From Apophysomyces variabilis (Eukaryota; Mucoromycota; Mucoromycetes; Mucorales; Mucoraceae): a stretch of 64,000 bases of DNA. The stretch is from positions 1 through 64,000 of the forward strand of contig MZZL01000389.1 in the NCBI GenBank assembly GCA_002749535.1, written 5' to 3'. Positions 47,129-59,499 of this stretch are shown one piece after another. The notes under the pieces are model-generated. The model saw only the letters and a program-made list of their open reading frames with translations, had not been told where the DNA came from and ran no database searches. The stretch's first letter is position 1. Every line of letters begins with the position of its first letter. A program made the position numbers and the translations under genes.

Positions 47129-47362
47129 ACCAAGTCTATGACTTTACCAAATAACATGAATTACATGGTTTCTATGTTCTTTTTCATTCTGACGTTCAAG
47201 TCCCTCGTGCTGCTAAAACAGGACCTAGAACCCAACTCCCTAATGCATTGGTCATTTTTTGTTCCTCCTCTTTCCCTCCTCTTCCCCTTCAGCCTTTTTT
47301 TTCCCTCTTGATCTCCTTTCTGACGCTCTTTCTGTTCGTCTCTTAAACTTAACATTTAGCCT

Positions 47363-47420
47363 CGTCTTCTCTTCTTCTTCTTCTTCTTTTTCTTCTTCTT
47401 CCTCCTCTTCTTTCTTTCTT
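47363..47420. repeat. (TTC)n-rich microsatellite in promoter
   Basis: A CTTCTTCTTC-rich pyrimidine tract about 100-160 nt upstream of the ATG of the seven-segment membrane protein gene. Such CT tracts are common near fungal transcription starts. Confidence 0.6.
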
Positions 47421-47520
47421 CCTCTCTCACCATCTTCTTTTCCATTCTTTCATTACCTTCTCTCCTTCCTTCTTTTCTTCTCGCGTATTTAATCTTTAAT
47501 CTTCCCTTTTACTTCTAATT

Positions 47521-49801
47521 ATGACCCATCTTAGCGATTTCAGTTTCTTGCGTAAGTAATGCTCTTTTTGCTTTTGTTCTGTTCCCGTCAAACTGACATT
47601 TTGTCATCAATTCCTTCAGAGCGCATGGTATCGCTAAGTTACCTGTTCGCATGGTACATTTACCGTGTTTGGGTGCTGGATGGATTCCAATGCTTGCATC
47701 CGAGTCGATTCAAGCAAGGTGAACTAAAAAGTATAGTGACCTTACTGGTATTATTCATGTTACCGTTTCAGTTATTTTATGGTAAAGAAAGAAAAAAAAC
47801 ATATTGACGATGGCGTTGACAAAGAAACTGACATTTTACTGCTACTGCTCAATTTAGACGTAACGTCATGCAAAATTAAATACGAAGAAGGTTATGCCAA
47901 CATCTTTGGGCATATATTTACCAAGCCAGAAATGATGTGGACAGAAGCAGATCAGAGTCTTGTGATTCCTACAGGTAAAAACAAAAGAAAGGGCTTGACA
48001 GCAGTGAATGGTTAAGGTAACCTCTCCACACACACACACAAAAAAAAAAGACTATAGTCTGTGCATTGGCTTTTCATTGCAAACGTAAGCAACCTGTTTT
48101 GTTCAATGGTAACGGAACGAAAACTCATTGGTATATCCAAAAATTTTCTTAGCGGGACCTTGCTTCTTCTTCAATGCTTTTGGAATTATCTTGCTAATTC
48201 CGTGGCAAAGGCCAGTTTCATGAGTAGCAAAGAATTCATGTTCTACATCATCTGGTAAGATACGATAACTTTTGCAACCAAACCAACATCAAAGCCTTGA
48301 TTCATGCTTAACATTTTTTTTCTCTCAGGACATTCGTCAGTATTATTATTTTCCCCGTCCTTCAGTATAACTTTTCTCGGGATGTGTATGATCCGACTTA
48401 CAAGGAAATCATGCCCGAGTTGGCGTACGGAATTGGTAAGTCAATCGGGCTTCCTCCCTTACCCATCCCCTTCTTCCAAGCCCAGAAAAATTTAAGCCCA
48501 CGGCGCGCATCCTTTTCTTCTACACACATACACATACAGCTTGACCCTTCCCCTCTCTCTCTCCCCCCCTTTTTTTTGCTGCTGCCTTCGGGTGCTAACA
48601 CTTGTCCATTTTTTTTTATTAGAGCTCTTATTTGTATCTCTTCTCGGTGTTATCTCCCATTTCCGTTTCCAAAAGCTGCTTACCAATTCCCGTGATTCCA
48701 ACAATGCACGATCTATCACTCATAAGATTCGCTATTTCCAAGAATTGAACCTTATTTTGACTGTCGTCCTCTTCCTTGACGCCATGGCTTTCATTGTCCT
48801 CAGTGCAGATGGTTTGACCGGAAAAAAGACACTCAACGCCCACAAGTTCTCTGCCGATTTCCTGATTTGCAACAGTAAGTATTATAAAGAAAAAAAAAAG
48901 AGTAGGAAGATGGAAAAAGAAAAGAGAAGAGGTTATGCGTATGCATAACATTTTTTTTTTGGCTTGACTTGTCCCTTTTCCTTCCTCTTCCCTCCTTTCT
49001 TATTCTGCTCCTCGTCTTCCTCCCCTCGATTCGGGTCGAATTTTTTCTTCTGGAGAACCCCCGTATACTCATGTGTTTTCTTTTTTAGTTAACATGTGTT
49101 CCGTCATCACTTGGTTCATCGTGATTCTTATTTTCCATCCCAAGCCCAACCAAGCGGCGTCCAGCAACAGTATTCAGAATCCTTCGCATGATTTCCTTTC
49201 GGGCGGAAAGACCTTGGACGGTTACCCTACCTCGCCTCCGCCTCTGATGGCTCAACCTTCTCAGGCCTCGAGTGATTATCTTCAATACTCCAAATCGGTT
49301 TCAATTCCCATGACACAACCCCAGTATTCGAATGCGACTTCTTTCCAACTCGGTCCATTGCCTCCTCCGCCTGACGCAGCGATGCATCATCATAACTCCA
49401 TTGCGTCTTCTACGCCTTCCACGGCCACGCTTGTCTCCACGCCCAACAACCAGAACCATAACAACATGGGTCGTATGTCGCGTCCTAAGGTGTCCCAGGG
49501 GGATCCAATGATGATGGAAGATCCTATGCGACCGTCGCCACAGCAACATCATCCTCATCACCAACAACAACCATCGCCCTACCCTCCTGTGCATCATCAT
49601 TCGCCTTCGCCACCTCATGGTCTGGATCCTGTCAATGAACGCCAACCAGGCGATGTCAAAGATTGGGAAATGCCCGCGGATTATATTCCTCCTGCTCGCC
49701 ATTCAGCCGAATCTTCAATTACAGGGGGCGTCCGACGACAAAAGTCAGATGATTCCATGTGGCTCCATCAATCTCCTCGCGGTGCGAATACCAGACCTTA
49801 G
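47521..49801 (+). CDS. Seven-segment membrane protein with long disordered C-terminal tail
   Basis: Eight or so exons. Exon 1 is 31 nt (47521-47551, MTHLSDFSFL) and joins 47620. Spliced sequence shows seven hydrophobic segments: LSYLFAWYIYRVWVL, IVTLLVLFMLPFQLFY, LCIGFSLQTGTLLLLQC, FYIIWTFVSIIIFPVLQ, LLFVSLLGVISHF, LILTVVLFLDAMAFIVL and CSVITWFIVILIF. A cytoplasmic-looking tail of about 220 residues follows, rich in Pro, Ser, His and Gln (HHHNSIASS, QQHHPHHQQQPSPY), ending with RRQKSDDSMWLHQ, a likely phosphorylation site. Seven segments plus a Ser-rich tail recall fungal G-protein-coupled receptors, but I see no diagnostic motif of a known class. The predicted topology would put the tail in the cytosol if the N-terminus is outside. 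Family assignment is open; coding status is well supported by in-frame splices. Confidence 0.72.
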
Positions 49802-50928
49802 AATATCAAAATATACGTTTTGATTTTGATCTCCTTTTTTGTTTAAATTTCCCTTTTTTTTTCTTTTTGCGTGCTTGTTCATTGTCCGTCGTAAACTTCC
49901 AAACTTTAATATACATAACTTTCTTTTTCTTTCTATCTATTGCTACATTTTTCTTCTTTTCTTCTCTAAATCTTTAACCATCCAGATTAAGAAAGGTAAA
50001 GAATAAAGGAAAAGAAACAAAAAGGTTGACAGCCTTTATAAATATCTTTTTTTTGCTTTTGTATTTCTTTTCTTTTGGTTGTCTTCTTTTACTGTTCTTT
50101 GTCCTTTGTTAAATTGGATCCATCTATTTACAGTTTACAATGGAGAATGGAAATTACGAGAACAAATATATATATATTTTGTGTTTTTGTGTGTTCAATG
50201 TGTCCGTGAGGTGCCCAATGTAGAGGAAAAAAGTAAAATGTGATGTGTTCCAAACATCAAGTAAGATGGTTAGACCGTTCCATTGTATCGGCTTCGCTGC
50301 GGCATGAACCGTTGTTGGTACGACATACTTTAGTGTAACCGTGGTACCCGTTGAATGGGAAACTTTAGATCGCCAAAAGAAAATGGGAAATGGGATATAC
50401 ATTTCCACACCGCGCAGCACCCCTGTACAAACATCGTCAGAATTGCTAGAATGCGCGTTGGCTTCTATTCAGCGAAGATTAAGCATCTCTTTTTCCTTCG
50501 CTTATTTTCAGATATCGAACTTTTTATTGAAGAAGACACACAAAACAAGCGCAACCATAAACTTTGATTGAACATGACGAATAAACTATCTTGCTTCTGA
50601 TCATGCTTTTTGTGAGTTTAATTCTTTTTTCATGTTCCCCGAGAATCCGGGCAAAAGGAGTTGATGTGGGAGGGAAAGCGTGTGTTTCTCTTTGTATGTG
50701 TGTTTGGAAGCAAAGCTGAGTACGAGTATCAGGTGGCCAATCTGTGCACAACACGTGGGAAAGGATGAAATAGAGGAGAAAAAACAATTGCAAACTGACA
50801 AAGAAAAGAAAAAGAGCCGAAAGAGAATGCAACGGGATGCGAGTGTGGTTCTTGCAGGATGAGGGACGTGATGGAAGGAAATAAGGAAGGAAATAAGGAA
50901 GGAAATGGTGGAATGATAATATAATTGT
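49802..50928. other. Convergent 3' flanks, no gene
   Basis: Lies between the 3' ends of the membrane protein gene and MsrA. T-rich after 49800. A 12-nt tandem unit GAAGGAAATAAG occurs about 2.5 times at 50876-50907. ORFs here are short and featureless. Confidence 0.45.
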
Positions 50929-51834
50929 TTACCATCGTAAATAATGGGTAGGACACTGTTCATTCAATTGATTAGTAATCTTTATTATTTTACGCCCATT
51001 TTCGCTTTGAATTACCTCATAACCCTCTGGATTCTTCTCAAGGTACAACTAGAAAAGTCCATCGATCCATGATTAAAAATCCAATTCTTCCTATCCCCCT
51101 TCCTTTATCTTTTCGGCTCATTCCGCATGGTTACCTGATGGTAAGTCTCTGCATCATAAAATGTAGTTGCAGGCACAATTCGAGTAACAATAGGTTTGCC
51201 TTTGTAATGTTTTTCTTGGACCTCTAGCGTCACCTTATCTGCGATTTGCTTTTGTTCTGGAGAATGGTAAAAGATGGCTGACCGATATTGGGTGCCAATA
51301 TCGGGTCCTTGATAGTTTTCCGTGGTGGGATCTAACAAAACCATTCGCAAGGTTAACATTTGTCTACTTTAGCCAACCAAACGAAGATGCGACCATTTAC
51401 CATGCATTTTGTAGAAGAATTCGACCAATGTCTCGTAAGAGACGCGGTTAGGATCAAAAGTGATTTCTAATGCTTCAGCATGTTCTGTTGAGCCAGTACA
51501 CACCTAAGAGATAACGCATTGCAAACCAGTGAGCAACAGAAGCATGAAGAAAAGCTGTTGCGGGAACAAGGAACAGGTTGCCGCGTTTTGCCACACATAT
51601 TATAAAAGAAATGGTTTGCTTTCTCCTTTACCTGTTTATAGTTCGGGTCTGTGGTGCTTCCACCCGTATAGCCTACTTTTGTTTGAATGCCATCCTTCTT
51701 AAAATGCTTGTTATAGATATGTTCGACACCCCTGCAGCCAATAAACTGATTAACACCTCCCATCTTTCGTTATGGATCTTTTCTGAATCAAGTTACCAGA
51801 AACATCCGGCGGCAAAGGTAGCTTTTTCAGTCAT
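50929..51834 (-). CDS. msrA: Peptide methionine sulfoxide reductase A (MsrA)
   Basis: Six exons on the minus strand, about 165 residues. It starts MTEKATFAAGCFW, the last codon being split by an intron and completed before GVEHIYNKHF, so the catalytic motif GCFWG (nucleophilic Cys11) is intact. Next come VGYTGGSTTDPNYKQ, VCTGSTEHAEALEITFDP, YETLVEFFYKMHDPTT and GPDIGTQYRSAIFY, all diagnostic MsrA blocks. The last two exons give LYLEKNPEGYE and CPTHYLRW-stop; the second is only 27 nt with its stop at 50931-50929, and matches the usual family C-terminus. The enzyme reduces methionine-S-sulfoxide in proteins using thioredoxin and repairs oxidative damage. No targeting peptide is seen, so a cytosolic form is likely. 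Confidence 0.93.
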
Positions 51835-53589
51835 TGTTGACGTATAGGCACGAGTTAGTTGGACGGGTGATAAGTGTGAAACGAGCTGACCCACTCGAGA
51901 GAATAAGTGCGTCATATTTAAAGAAAGGCGGAAAAAGCACAACTTGCTTTCATTGATGGATGATGCATGAAACTCCGAGATCAGATCGAAATGACGCGAT
52001 TATATAAAACTCAGCATCCAATAAAAGCAAGCTATCCGCTGACTTAATTAGTCATTGTTCGTTGGAGCAACGAAGCCTAATTGCTTCCTGTCTCGCGTAC
52101 ATAGCATACCCAACGAAGGTAAAAGAGAAAATAATAGCAAAGCATACAGAAAATCAGTTTCTTTAATCTGTAGCGTAATAAGTTTAGTAATACAACGTAA
52201 CGCGCCTTGTTATTTTCTTACTCCCGCTTCGGTTCTTGTCGGGAAGTAGAAAAACGTGGCTAGTGGTATCGTCATCTGCCCTTAAAATGACGGAGGGTCT
52301 CGATCACTTTATTGTTCTCTTCTGCAGCATCTTTGATATTCTTTCTGTAGATTATTCATTACATAGAATAATTATTATCCCTTCCAATGACAATAGCTTA
52401 GTCCATCCATAGAGGATGCACCTGACATATTGGACATCCTTGACAACGAGTTCATCATTGTGGTCGCGGGGAGTATGCGGATTCGCGGTGTTGCAGTTGA
52501 ATAAATCCGTGTGCTAGTAGGCAATGTTCGCTATTACAGGATAAATCCTAACAACAATAAAAAAGTTCTTGGCATTTTGGCCGAAGGTAATGTTCATCAC
52601 CATCCAGCTATTCGTTACGATCTCTTTCCGTATTCAAACGTTCTATCCGAGAATGGAATTTCTAGCATCACTGTCCAGCAGTGAACGTGTGATATACAAC
52701 CGAAGACATGATTGGCATCCGCAGGAAAATTCCTTATTACTTATGCTAATGAAAGAATTTCTCCTTACCCTGTAATACAGTTAACCGCGTTTAAGACGTG
52801 GTTATCTCGGCTGTTGTTTTTTAGCTTCTTTTGCATCGATATATCTCGTAGTGATAAAGCTGTATGTACCATTCATGTGCATTACTGTGTGTTTACTTTT
52901 TGTACTCGTGGCTTTTTCTCACGGATATTGCATATGCACCGACCGCACGTTGCTTGTTAAGATAAATGCGATATTCCATCTGAAACGAGGAAGCTGACGG
53001 TTACATGCGTGATCCCTCATCACTCTTTATGCAGGCCGAAGCCAAAGAAATTTTTAATGACTAGAGTGACCTTATCACTTGCTATTTTCGAATAGTAAAG
53101 GGCGGATTGGGCAGAGCGAGGCTTGAGTCTAACGTGCCATTACTTGTTGTTGTAGTCAAGCTAGGGAGTTCGCCAATACAAAAGAAGAGAGGAGCATTAA
53201 AGCTAGATTTATCACGAAATAAAACAGTTGCACACGCCGAGGCACTAAGCAACCAAAGTAAATGCAATAAGACCGTAGATATGGTGACCGGCTTGGTATC
53301 AACCCTCTTATCTTGGTGGGGAATAGTCACGATTTGTATTGAGAGCGCTGCAAAAAGCAAGTAAAAGGGATTGGACGAACATGGCACGTTATTTAGAGCG
53401 CTTCCGGTAGGAAGCAGCTTTTCATGCCATGTACTATCCAGGATATCAGACGAGTCATTTGGCAAGTAGTTTTGGCTAAGGTGGCGTGCTCAAGGCAATC
53501 TCTCCTATCTTGACCGTTCTGTTTTGTTCAAAGACCGAGTGTAATTCAAAGATTTTTGACATTTCTGGCACAGTTGCATGATTGCATAA
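51835..53589. other. Intergenic, unassigned
   Basis: Begins with the MsrA promoter. ORFs at 53082-53465 (minus) and 53107-53364 (plus) overlap each other and have no recognisable domain. It may contain decayed repeats; nothing can be named. Confidence 0.35.
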
Positions 53590-53750
53590 AGAACTCGATA
53601 GGTGTCATTATGTCCATATTTTATATTCCGCGAATGGCAAGAGACCCTAAGCGATGGGACAATGCAGACAAACCCTTGGAGAACAGATACATCGCTTGCA
53701 ACATTGGAGAGCGACTCCGAATCTCTATCGAAGCTTGGACGCATAATATC
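53590..53750 (+). pseudogene. Probable cytochrome P450 fossil fragment
   Basis: Within a 105-codon frame, the stretch YIPRMARDPKRWDNADKP followed by RYIACNIGERLRISIEAW resembles the region of fungal P450s between the ARDPxxW..xxxFxPERW block and the heme loop. The Pro-Glu-Arg element is degraded and no FxxGxRxCxG heme-binding loop with its Cys can be found downstream. No upstream P450 parts (K-helix ExxR, I-helix) were seen. If correct, it is a small remnant of a lost P450 gene. The call rests on one motif. Confidence 0.38.
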
Positions 53751-54427
53751 TTGCTTAGTATAACCAATTTTGTATCGAGATTTGAAAGAAATATTTTCAT
53801 GGCTTCCTACTTTACGTGCCACGTCGATTTCATCTATGCCTACGTAATTTTGGTATCGGCCATGCTATCATGAATACTATTGTGCTGTCGCTCCTTTCAA
53901 ATATCGTATTCTAAGATTGTATTGCAACGCATGGGTGGAGAGAAACACTGCGAAACACAACTGGGTTTTTCAATTTAATCCTCTTTAAAGAAGTCGCTAC
54001 TGATGTAGGGGTACAGTTAATCACCGCATGTGATTCTAGAGACTTACCTCGACTTAAATTATCCATACTTTGACTGGGATTAGCTCTAATGTAAACTATG
54101 CCAAGAAACAATAACACTAATGACAAATGGCTTTTATCCTTTTTACTTGCTTCTTCCCGAGTTGAGAGGCAAGGGACAGATTAACACTTTCCTTTTCTTG
54201 TTCTATACCGAAACTGCCGCTTTTTTAATTTCGGAGTTTGGCCATCTTTTTAATCAAACCTTTCTTTTTACCCGAAGCAGATAAGGAAGAAAAAAAAACA
54301 GGAAATACAAATGGATTAGAAAACGCAAAGGAAAACGATTCCAATTGCGTTTTACTAGGAGACAAGCAAAAAACTCTACAGTACAAAACAAAAGAGAAAC
54401 GAAAGGAAACAAGAAAAAAAAAGGTTA
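53751..54427. other. No gene seen; 3' flank of carrier gene
   Basis: AT-rich, with A-rich patches at 54280-54420 that probably belong to the 3' UTR of the Rch1-like gene. No coding signal. Confidence 0.4.
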
Positions 54428-56114
54428 CTAACGGTAATGATGGTGATAAACTGGTTCTACAGAAGGTAGTTCAGTCATTGTATCGCTATTGCAGACATCT
54501 TCTTCTTCGTCACGTCTTATATAATGATCTTCATCTTCTTCTTCCTGATTTCGCCCTCGATCGACCCATTGTTTCAGGAATTCCACCTCAATGTTGCCTA
54601 GTATGAGCTGCTCGACATGATAGAGAAGCAATGGTGTTGATAGAACCCCAACTGTACCAGAATCTCCATTTTGATAGAGTACATTAATTAAAGGGACACC
54701 CATGGCTACAGTTTTGGTAGCACCACAATACTAAAATAGGAATCAATAACAAAAGGCCCAGTAAAAGAATTAAGCAGCATGCACAAAAAAAGGTTAGAAG
54801 GAGAAGAACGTACCATGACAGCTACAGTGTCTTCACGAGAATACCTCAGCCGACTAATCCATCCAGGCGGCTTGCCAGGATAAGGAATATAAGCAAGCAT
54901 CAAGCATAGAAGGGAAAAAAGAACATAAAACCCGGCATTGAGAATGGCAATAGCGACGATGTCTTTCGGCTTTACTGAGGCAAATGATCCCGAATAGATG
55001 GCATCCGAAAAGACCGACCAGACCATGAAGAGTAGAGCGATACTGCTAATATCCGACAGGCGAAACTTTACTTTGATAATAGCCACGGCATCGGTAAATA
55101 GCCATTGGATGGCTTGACCAACCACAAGTGGAGCAAGGACAGTAAGACCAAGCTGCTGCAACACGGATGCGAAGTTGACCACACCACCAACTTCACTCAC
55201 ACTTTCTTCTTCAGGCGTTGCTGCCAATAGCGGTCCTTGAAATGTCGATACCAATGCAGGTGAGACGAAGATCCCAAGGACATTCCCAAGAGCAGCATTC
55301 ATGAGGGCTGTCAAAAAGAATAGGAAAAAAAATTAAAACCAATAAGATGGTCATTTTTATCATTGTCATTTTTTTTTTTGCTTTTGCTACTATTGCTTTT
55401 TCTTTCTATTTCGTTGATTTGTATTTGTGCTTCGACTGCTTTACCTGATGCTTCGTTTCCATTGGCATTTTTTGTCATGACTACATTCGATGATACGGTT
55501 GTAGGCGTACTTGCGGCAATGACAACGCCAATCAGCAGTAACGAATTGATGGACATACGGAGATAGAAAAAGACCAGAACAAGGCCAAAGACGAAAAAAG
55601 GAATGATTACCAAATTGATCACTTGTATTAATAAGTGGAGACGAATCCGTAGGATAGTTTGCGCAAGCGTCCGTGTCCGTAAGGACAGACCAGAAATAAA
55701 GAAGATAACAATGACTGCCCCTGACGTAGCAAAATAATCATTGAATTTAGAAAAGATGCAGAAATGCAAGGAACGTGTCTCTATTCCAACGAAAAGAAAC
55801 TTACCCCACTTAATCGACCATTCGGCTCGAACATAGCCACCTTTTCTTGCTACATCTGGGAATTTCCAGGCGAGAATAATGACAAATAATAGACCAAGCA
55901 GAAACCAGTATTTCTTTAGAAGTTCTTTACAAACCGCCTTGGTTTTGATGTATATTGCTTTTCGTCTCGATGACAATGGCCTAGAGGCGATAGTTTCTGA
56001 TTTATCATCGGATAATGAGTGAGGCACGTGTTTATCGTAACAAGAAATATGTGCTTCGGCAGGAAACGTAAGGTTACTGGAGAAATGCGGCATCGTCTGA
56101 TATTTGGTTGCCAT
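54428..56114 (-). CDS. Rch1/SLC10A7-like membrane carrier (bile acid:sodium symporter superfamily)
   Basis: Four exons from ATG 56114 (MATKYQTMPHF), stop at 54428. After a polar N-terminus of about 65 residues, hydrophobic segments include YWFLLGLLFVIILAW, VIVIFFISGLSL, and LLIQVINLVIIPFFVFGLVL. Then comes LIGVVIAASTPTTVSSNVVM, the conserved TPTTVSS motif of the SLC10A7/Rch1 group. It is followed by GNEAS split by an intron from ALMNAALGNVLGIF, VLAPLVVGQ, and YCGATKTVAMGVPL. The acidic cytosolic tail (EEEDEDHYIRRDEEED) is lineage-specific. Yeast and Candida Rch1 sit in the plasma membrane and limit calcium uptake; human SLC10A7 affects calcium and glycosylation in the Golgi. Transport substrate is not established for the group. 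Introns are 50-90 nt; the first follows WSIKWG. Confidence 0.88.
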
Positions 56115-57397
56115 CCTAAAATCTATCAAAAGGGGAGCGAAAAATAAAGAAGAGAAAAACGGAGGGAAGAAAAAAGAAGGGAAAGGAAGCCAAATGTCAA
56201 AACACTAAACGAGAAGAGACAGGAAAAAAAGGAAAAAAAGAGCGAACAAGGTGTACCGAAAACTTAGCCTTTATAGCTGGATAGTGTTAACGCATGCATT
56301 ATTCCGTCCTTTAGGAGAAGGTTCTTTTATCATTGTTGGGGGGAGGGGGGAGGGAAGAACTACAGAGAGAAATTACATATGTATACACGCAGAGAGAGAA
56401 AGACAGACAGACAGAGAGAGAGAGAGGCAAGCAAAAGAGTACATGACCCCGTTTCGTTTCCCCTCCCCCAATACCTCCTTCCCTGCACGAACCACCCAAA
56501 AATTGACAGCCCGCTGGATGAAATCACCAGCTTCACTTTATCCCGAGGATTTTCCCTTAGTATGCAGATTCGCGCGTTTTATTCTTTTTCAGTGCAGGTC
56601 CTTTGACAAACCAACTTACCATATGACCTTTTTATCATTCACCCAAAAAGAGAGAGAGACAAAGAAAAGCGACGAGAAAGAAAAAACATAAACTTATCTG
56701 GCACCCCAAATCCCCCTTTTTCCCTATTATTTTCATTCTGCAGTTCTTCCTGTAATAAAAGAACCTAATGGTAGGTATTCAATAATCCAACCTTACTTAT
56801 GGAATTGGTAATCAAAAGCAGATAGACAACAATGGTAATTATCACATTGTAATTCATCAACACCGAACTTCACATTCTTCTCTTGGAAAAGAGAATTTTG
56901 AATTGTGAATAGAGAACGTCATATTCTTGATCTGGAGGGAATAACATCCCCCTTTTCCTTGATGGGACAATTTCCTGTTTAGGTTCTAGCCACCTTGGAC
57001 GATCCTCGATCGCATGCTCTGAATTTTTTTTGCCTTATTCTTTTTTGATGCAATAACAACTGCGCACCAAGTACGCAGATAAAAAAAATGTATACAAAGA
57101 CACATGCGCACACCATACACAGTCATAACATAGCTTCTTTAAGCTAACATTGTATTCATCATTTAAACAACCCCTGCTGGGATGACTGGTGCACTAGATA
57201 CAAATAATTCTCCGTGGCAACCAAGAGCCCATCTTCCGGAAACGCGCTTCAGTGCATAACATTGGCGCATTGGAATCACTCACTTTTTTTTCCATTCTGC
57301 ATCTTATCGCTAATAGAGTCTCCTCTTGGTGGCAATGTCCAGTTAACATGTTGCTTTGCTGCCATACCATAAAGGATGCAAGAAATGCAATCACTTC
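56115..57397. other. Intergenic, promoter of carrier gene; GA microsatellite
   Basis: The carrier promoter lies at 56115-56300. A mixed (GA)n/(GACA)n tract occupies 56386-56428 and a G-run 56336-56354. A minus ORF at 57194-57394 has no recognisable content. Confidence 0.4.
56386..56428. repeat. (GA)n/(GACA)n microsatellite
   Basis: GAGAGAGAAAGACAGACAGA followed by further GA units, upstream of the Rch1-like gene. Confidence 0.8.
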
Positions 57398-57745
57398 ATT
57401 TATGAGGTTTGAAGAACATCTGAATAGAAGGGATAAGGAGAATAGAGGATTATGTTAGTAAGACTGTAGTTCATAGAGAGAGAGATAGGAAACATACCGC
57501 AACTGCCACAAATTTTTCTTTCTTTATTCGGTACGTGAGGTTTCGCAAAAGTCATTATCCGTACGATACATTCAGAATGTCTATCTAATAGAATCGTTGC
57601 ATTTTCCGTTGGATCTAAGATGCGAAAAGCCAGAGAGGAGGTGAGGGATTCATCTTTAAGCAGGAATGTTGGAATCTGACCGTGCTTCTGCAAATGAACG
57701 AAATCTCTCTTTAGTGTATCTAGCCAAAATGCACGGTTCAGTTGG
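57398..57745 (-). CDS. Possible small gene or exon, unknown, ending with CxxC motif
   Basis: A minus-strand open frame from about 57745 reads LNRAFWLDTLKRDFVHLQKH, then IPTFLLKDESLTSSLAFRIL, and later ERKICGSC. A good donor (GTATGT at 57497) follows, and splicing to an acceptor near 57417 adds only DVLQTS and a stop. Amino-acid composition looks protein-like and the splice works, but no start codon is in frame and I do not recognise the family. It could be the last exons of an undetected gene or a decayed fragment. Confidence 0.35.
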
Positions 57746-59499
57746 TATCATCGACCTTTGCTAAACGATGACTTTCGTGGTTTATTCTTTTCTTTCTCTT
57801 TTCTCTGTCCTTGTCTCTTCTTTCTTTTTTGTTTTCTTTACAGTCTACATTCTGCACATATAAAAACAATGAGCACCGTTGATGATATCAAAGAATGATT
57901 TTTCTTTCCGTTTCAACTGTGCCGCAAGTACGTAAATTCAGGTCTACCAAAGGTACCCATATGGTATACATCTACTGTCAAAAACAAATAAACAAATATA
58001 CAACATGTTATCTATCTATTTGTTTATTTCTTACCTTTGTGCGTTGAATGACCTACTTTCTACGGAAACAGAGAAAAAAAAAGGTCGATCCCACCTTTCC
58101 ATTTGTTCGTCTTATCCAACAAACAAATACATCAGGAACGTTTCCTACCAAGAACAAACACTGCTATTCTGGGGAAGTGTTTGTGGTGAGTAGTTTGTTT
58201 TGATAAATATAGCTAATTTAGCTATTGAACCATCACAATCTTTGACAGGTAGGAACAAAAGGGAATAGTTGAAGCTAAATCACATCGAACAAGATCAATC
58301 CGTTTAAAGGAGCGTCAAAATTAAATCGTTAACCATACATGAATGCTTTTGCGTTTCTTTTGTTATTGCACAAAGTCTTTCTTTTACGCTAATAGATTTT
58401 TTTTTCTTTGACTCTAGATCTAATATCAGGAGTCAACTTCTTTTTCTTTCTCTCACTTTTTCAAGGGGTTCCTCCGATGCATCCGAGAAAAAATGCAACC
58501 ATAGTCTTTATCTAAATGTAATTCACTCCCAATAATGTGATCATATGCATATAGAAAAAGTTGCAGCAACGTAATGTATTGCGTCAAAGATTGCTATATA
58601 TGTTTCTTTTTGTTTGTTTGCCTTTTGGCTTTCTATTGGTATTAACCACCCATGCTGCGTGCATGACGTGCCTTTTTTGCGCGCCTCTGCTGAAGTAATT
58701 TTTTTTTTTCGTTTCATGCTAAACTAGAGATCTGTCTTCCTAGATTACTGAGGGAAAAGAAAAGAGCATCTTTGTCCGAGACACCGAAGGAGGCTTTTGT
58801 ACTGGAAAGCAAAGCATAAAAAAGGACCACACGCGGCGTCTTTCGGTAACGAATATTAATTCGAGCTAAATCAGTTACCAGGTCGCGCACGCGGAAGATC
58901 TTGTTCGCTCCGATCTGGAGATAAATAAAACAAGGAAAGCAGAATAGCTACTGTGTCTATGATGCCCATTTTGTCCTTCTCAAAGGTAAGATTGTTAATT
59001 AAGTATTCATATAGACAGCTTCCTTGTCCATTTCCATAGCAATATGGATAACAGTATAACGCACAATTCATTCATAGCACACCATAGCAATATTCTCTGC
59101 TGCTCAAGTGGAGCTATGTTTAGAAGGGCTTGCTTTTGTTTGGATTATATGAACCTTCTTTCTCTCCCTCGGTTAATCATGATGTAGTTCATGTCATACA
59201 ATAACAGCCAATTATAGCTATCAAAGACAATGCAGGGGTTGTGTGCGGTCTGAATTGATTTTCCTTATTAACGATTTCATTGATACGCTTTCTTTCAATG
59301 CGCGAAATAAGACAGTGTGCCCAGGACCTTAGGGTTAATTGTCCTGATTTTGTCCAAGCAACGCAGTAGGTTCTTTTCTACGATCTGTAAAGGTATGCTT
59401 AAAGACAAGTTTTCTGTTCTGGCAGTGGCTTGCATATTTTATTGGGAAAGGATCGGGATATCTCTTTAGTTTGATCTTGCTCAAGCAAGAGGACAGCAT
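57746..59499. other. 1.75-kb intergenic region, no gene seen
   Basis: AT-rich sequence upstream of the unassigned fragment and downstream of the SART3-like gene (59500 is its stop). No recognisable motifs on either strand. Confidence 0.4.

Noticed and set aside
46388..47311. Long ORFs across the second N run
   Set aside because: Same artefact: the frame is open only because N codons are not stops.
49301..49702. 133-codon minus ORF rich in Arg and Met
   Set aside because: Antisense of the Pro/His-rich tail of the membrane protein.
53082..53465. 127-codon minus ORF with a hydrophobic segment
   Set aside because: No start context, homologous family or splice support; overlaps an equally open plus ORF, so coding status cannot be decided.
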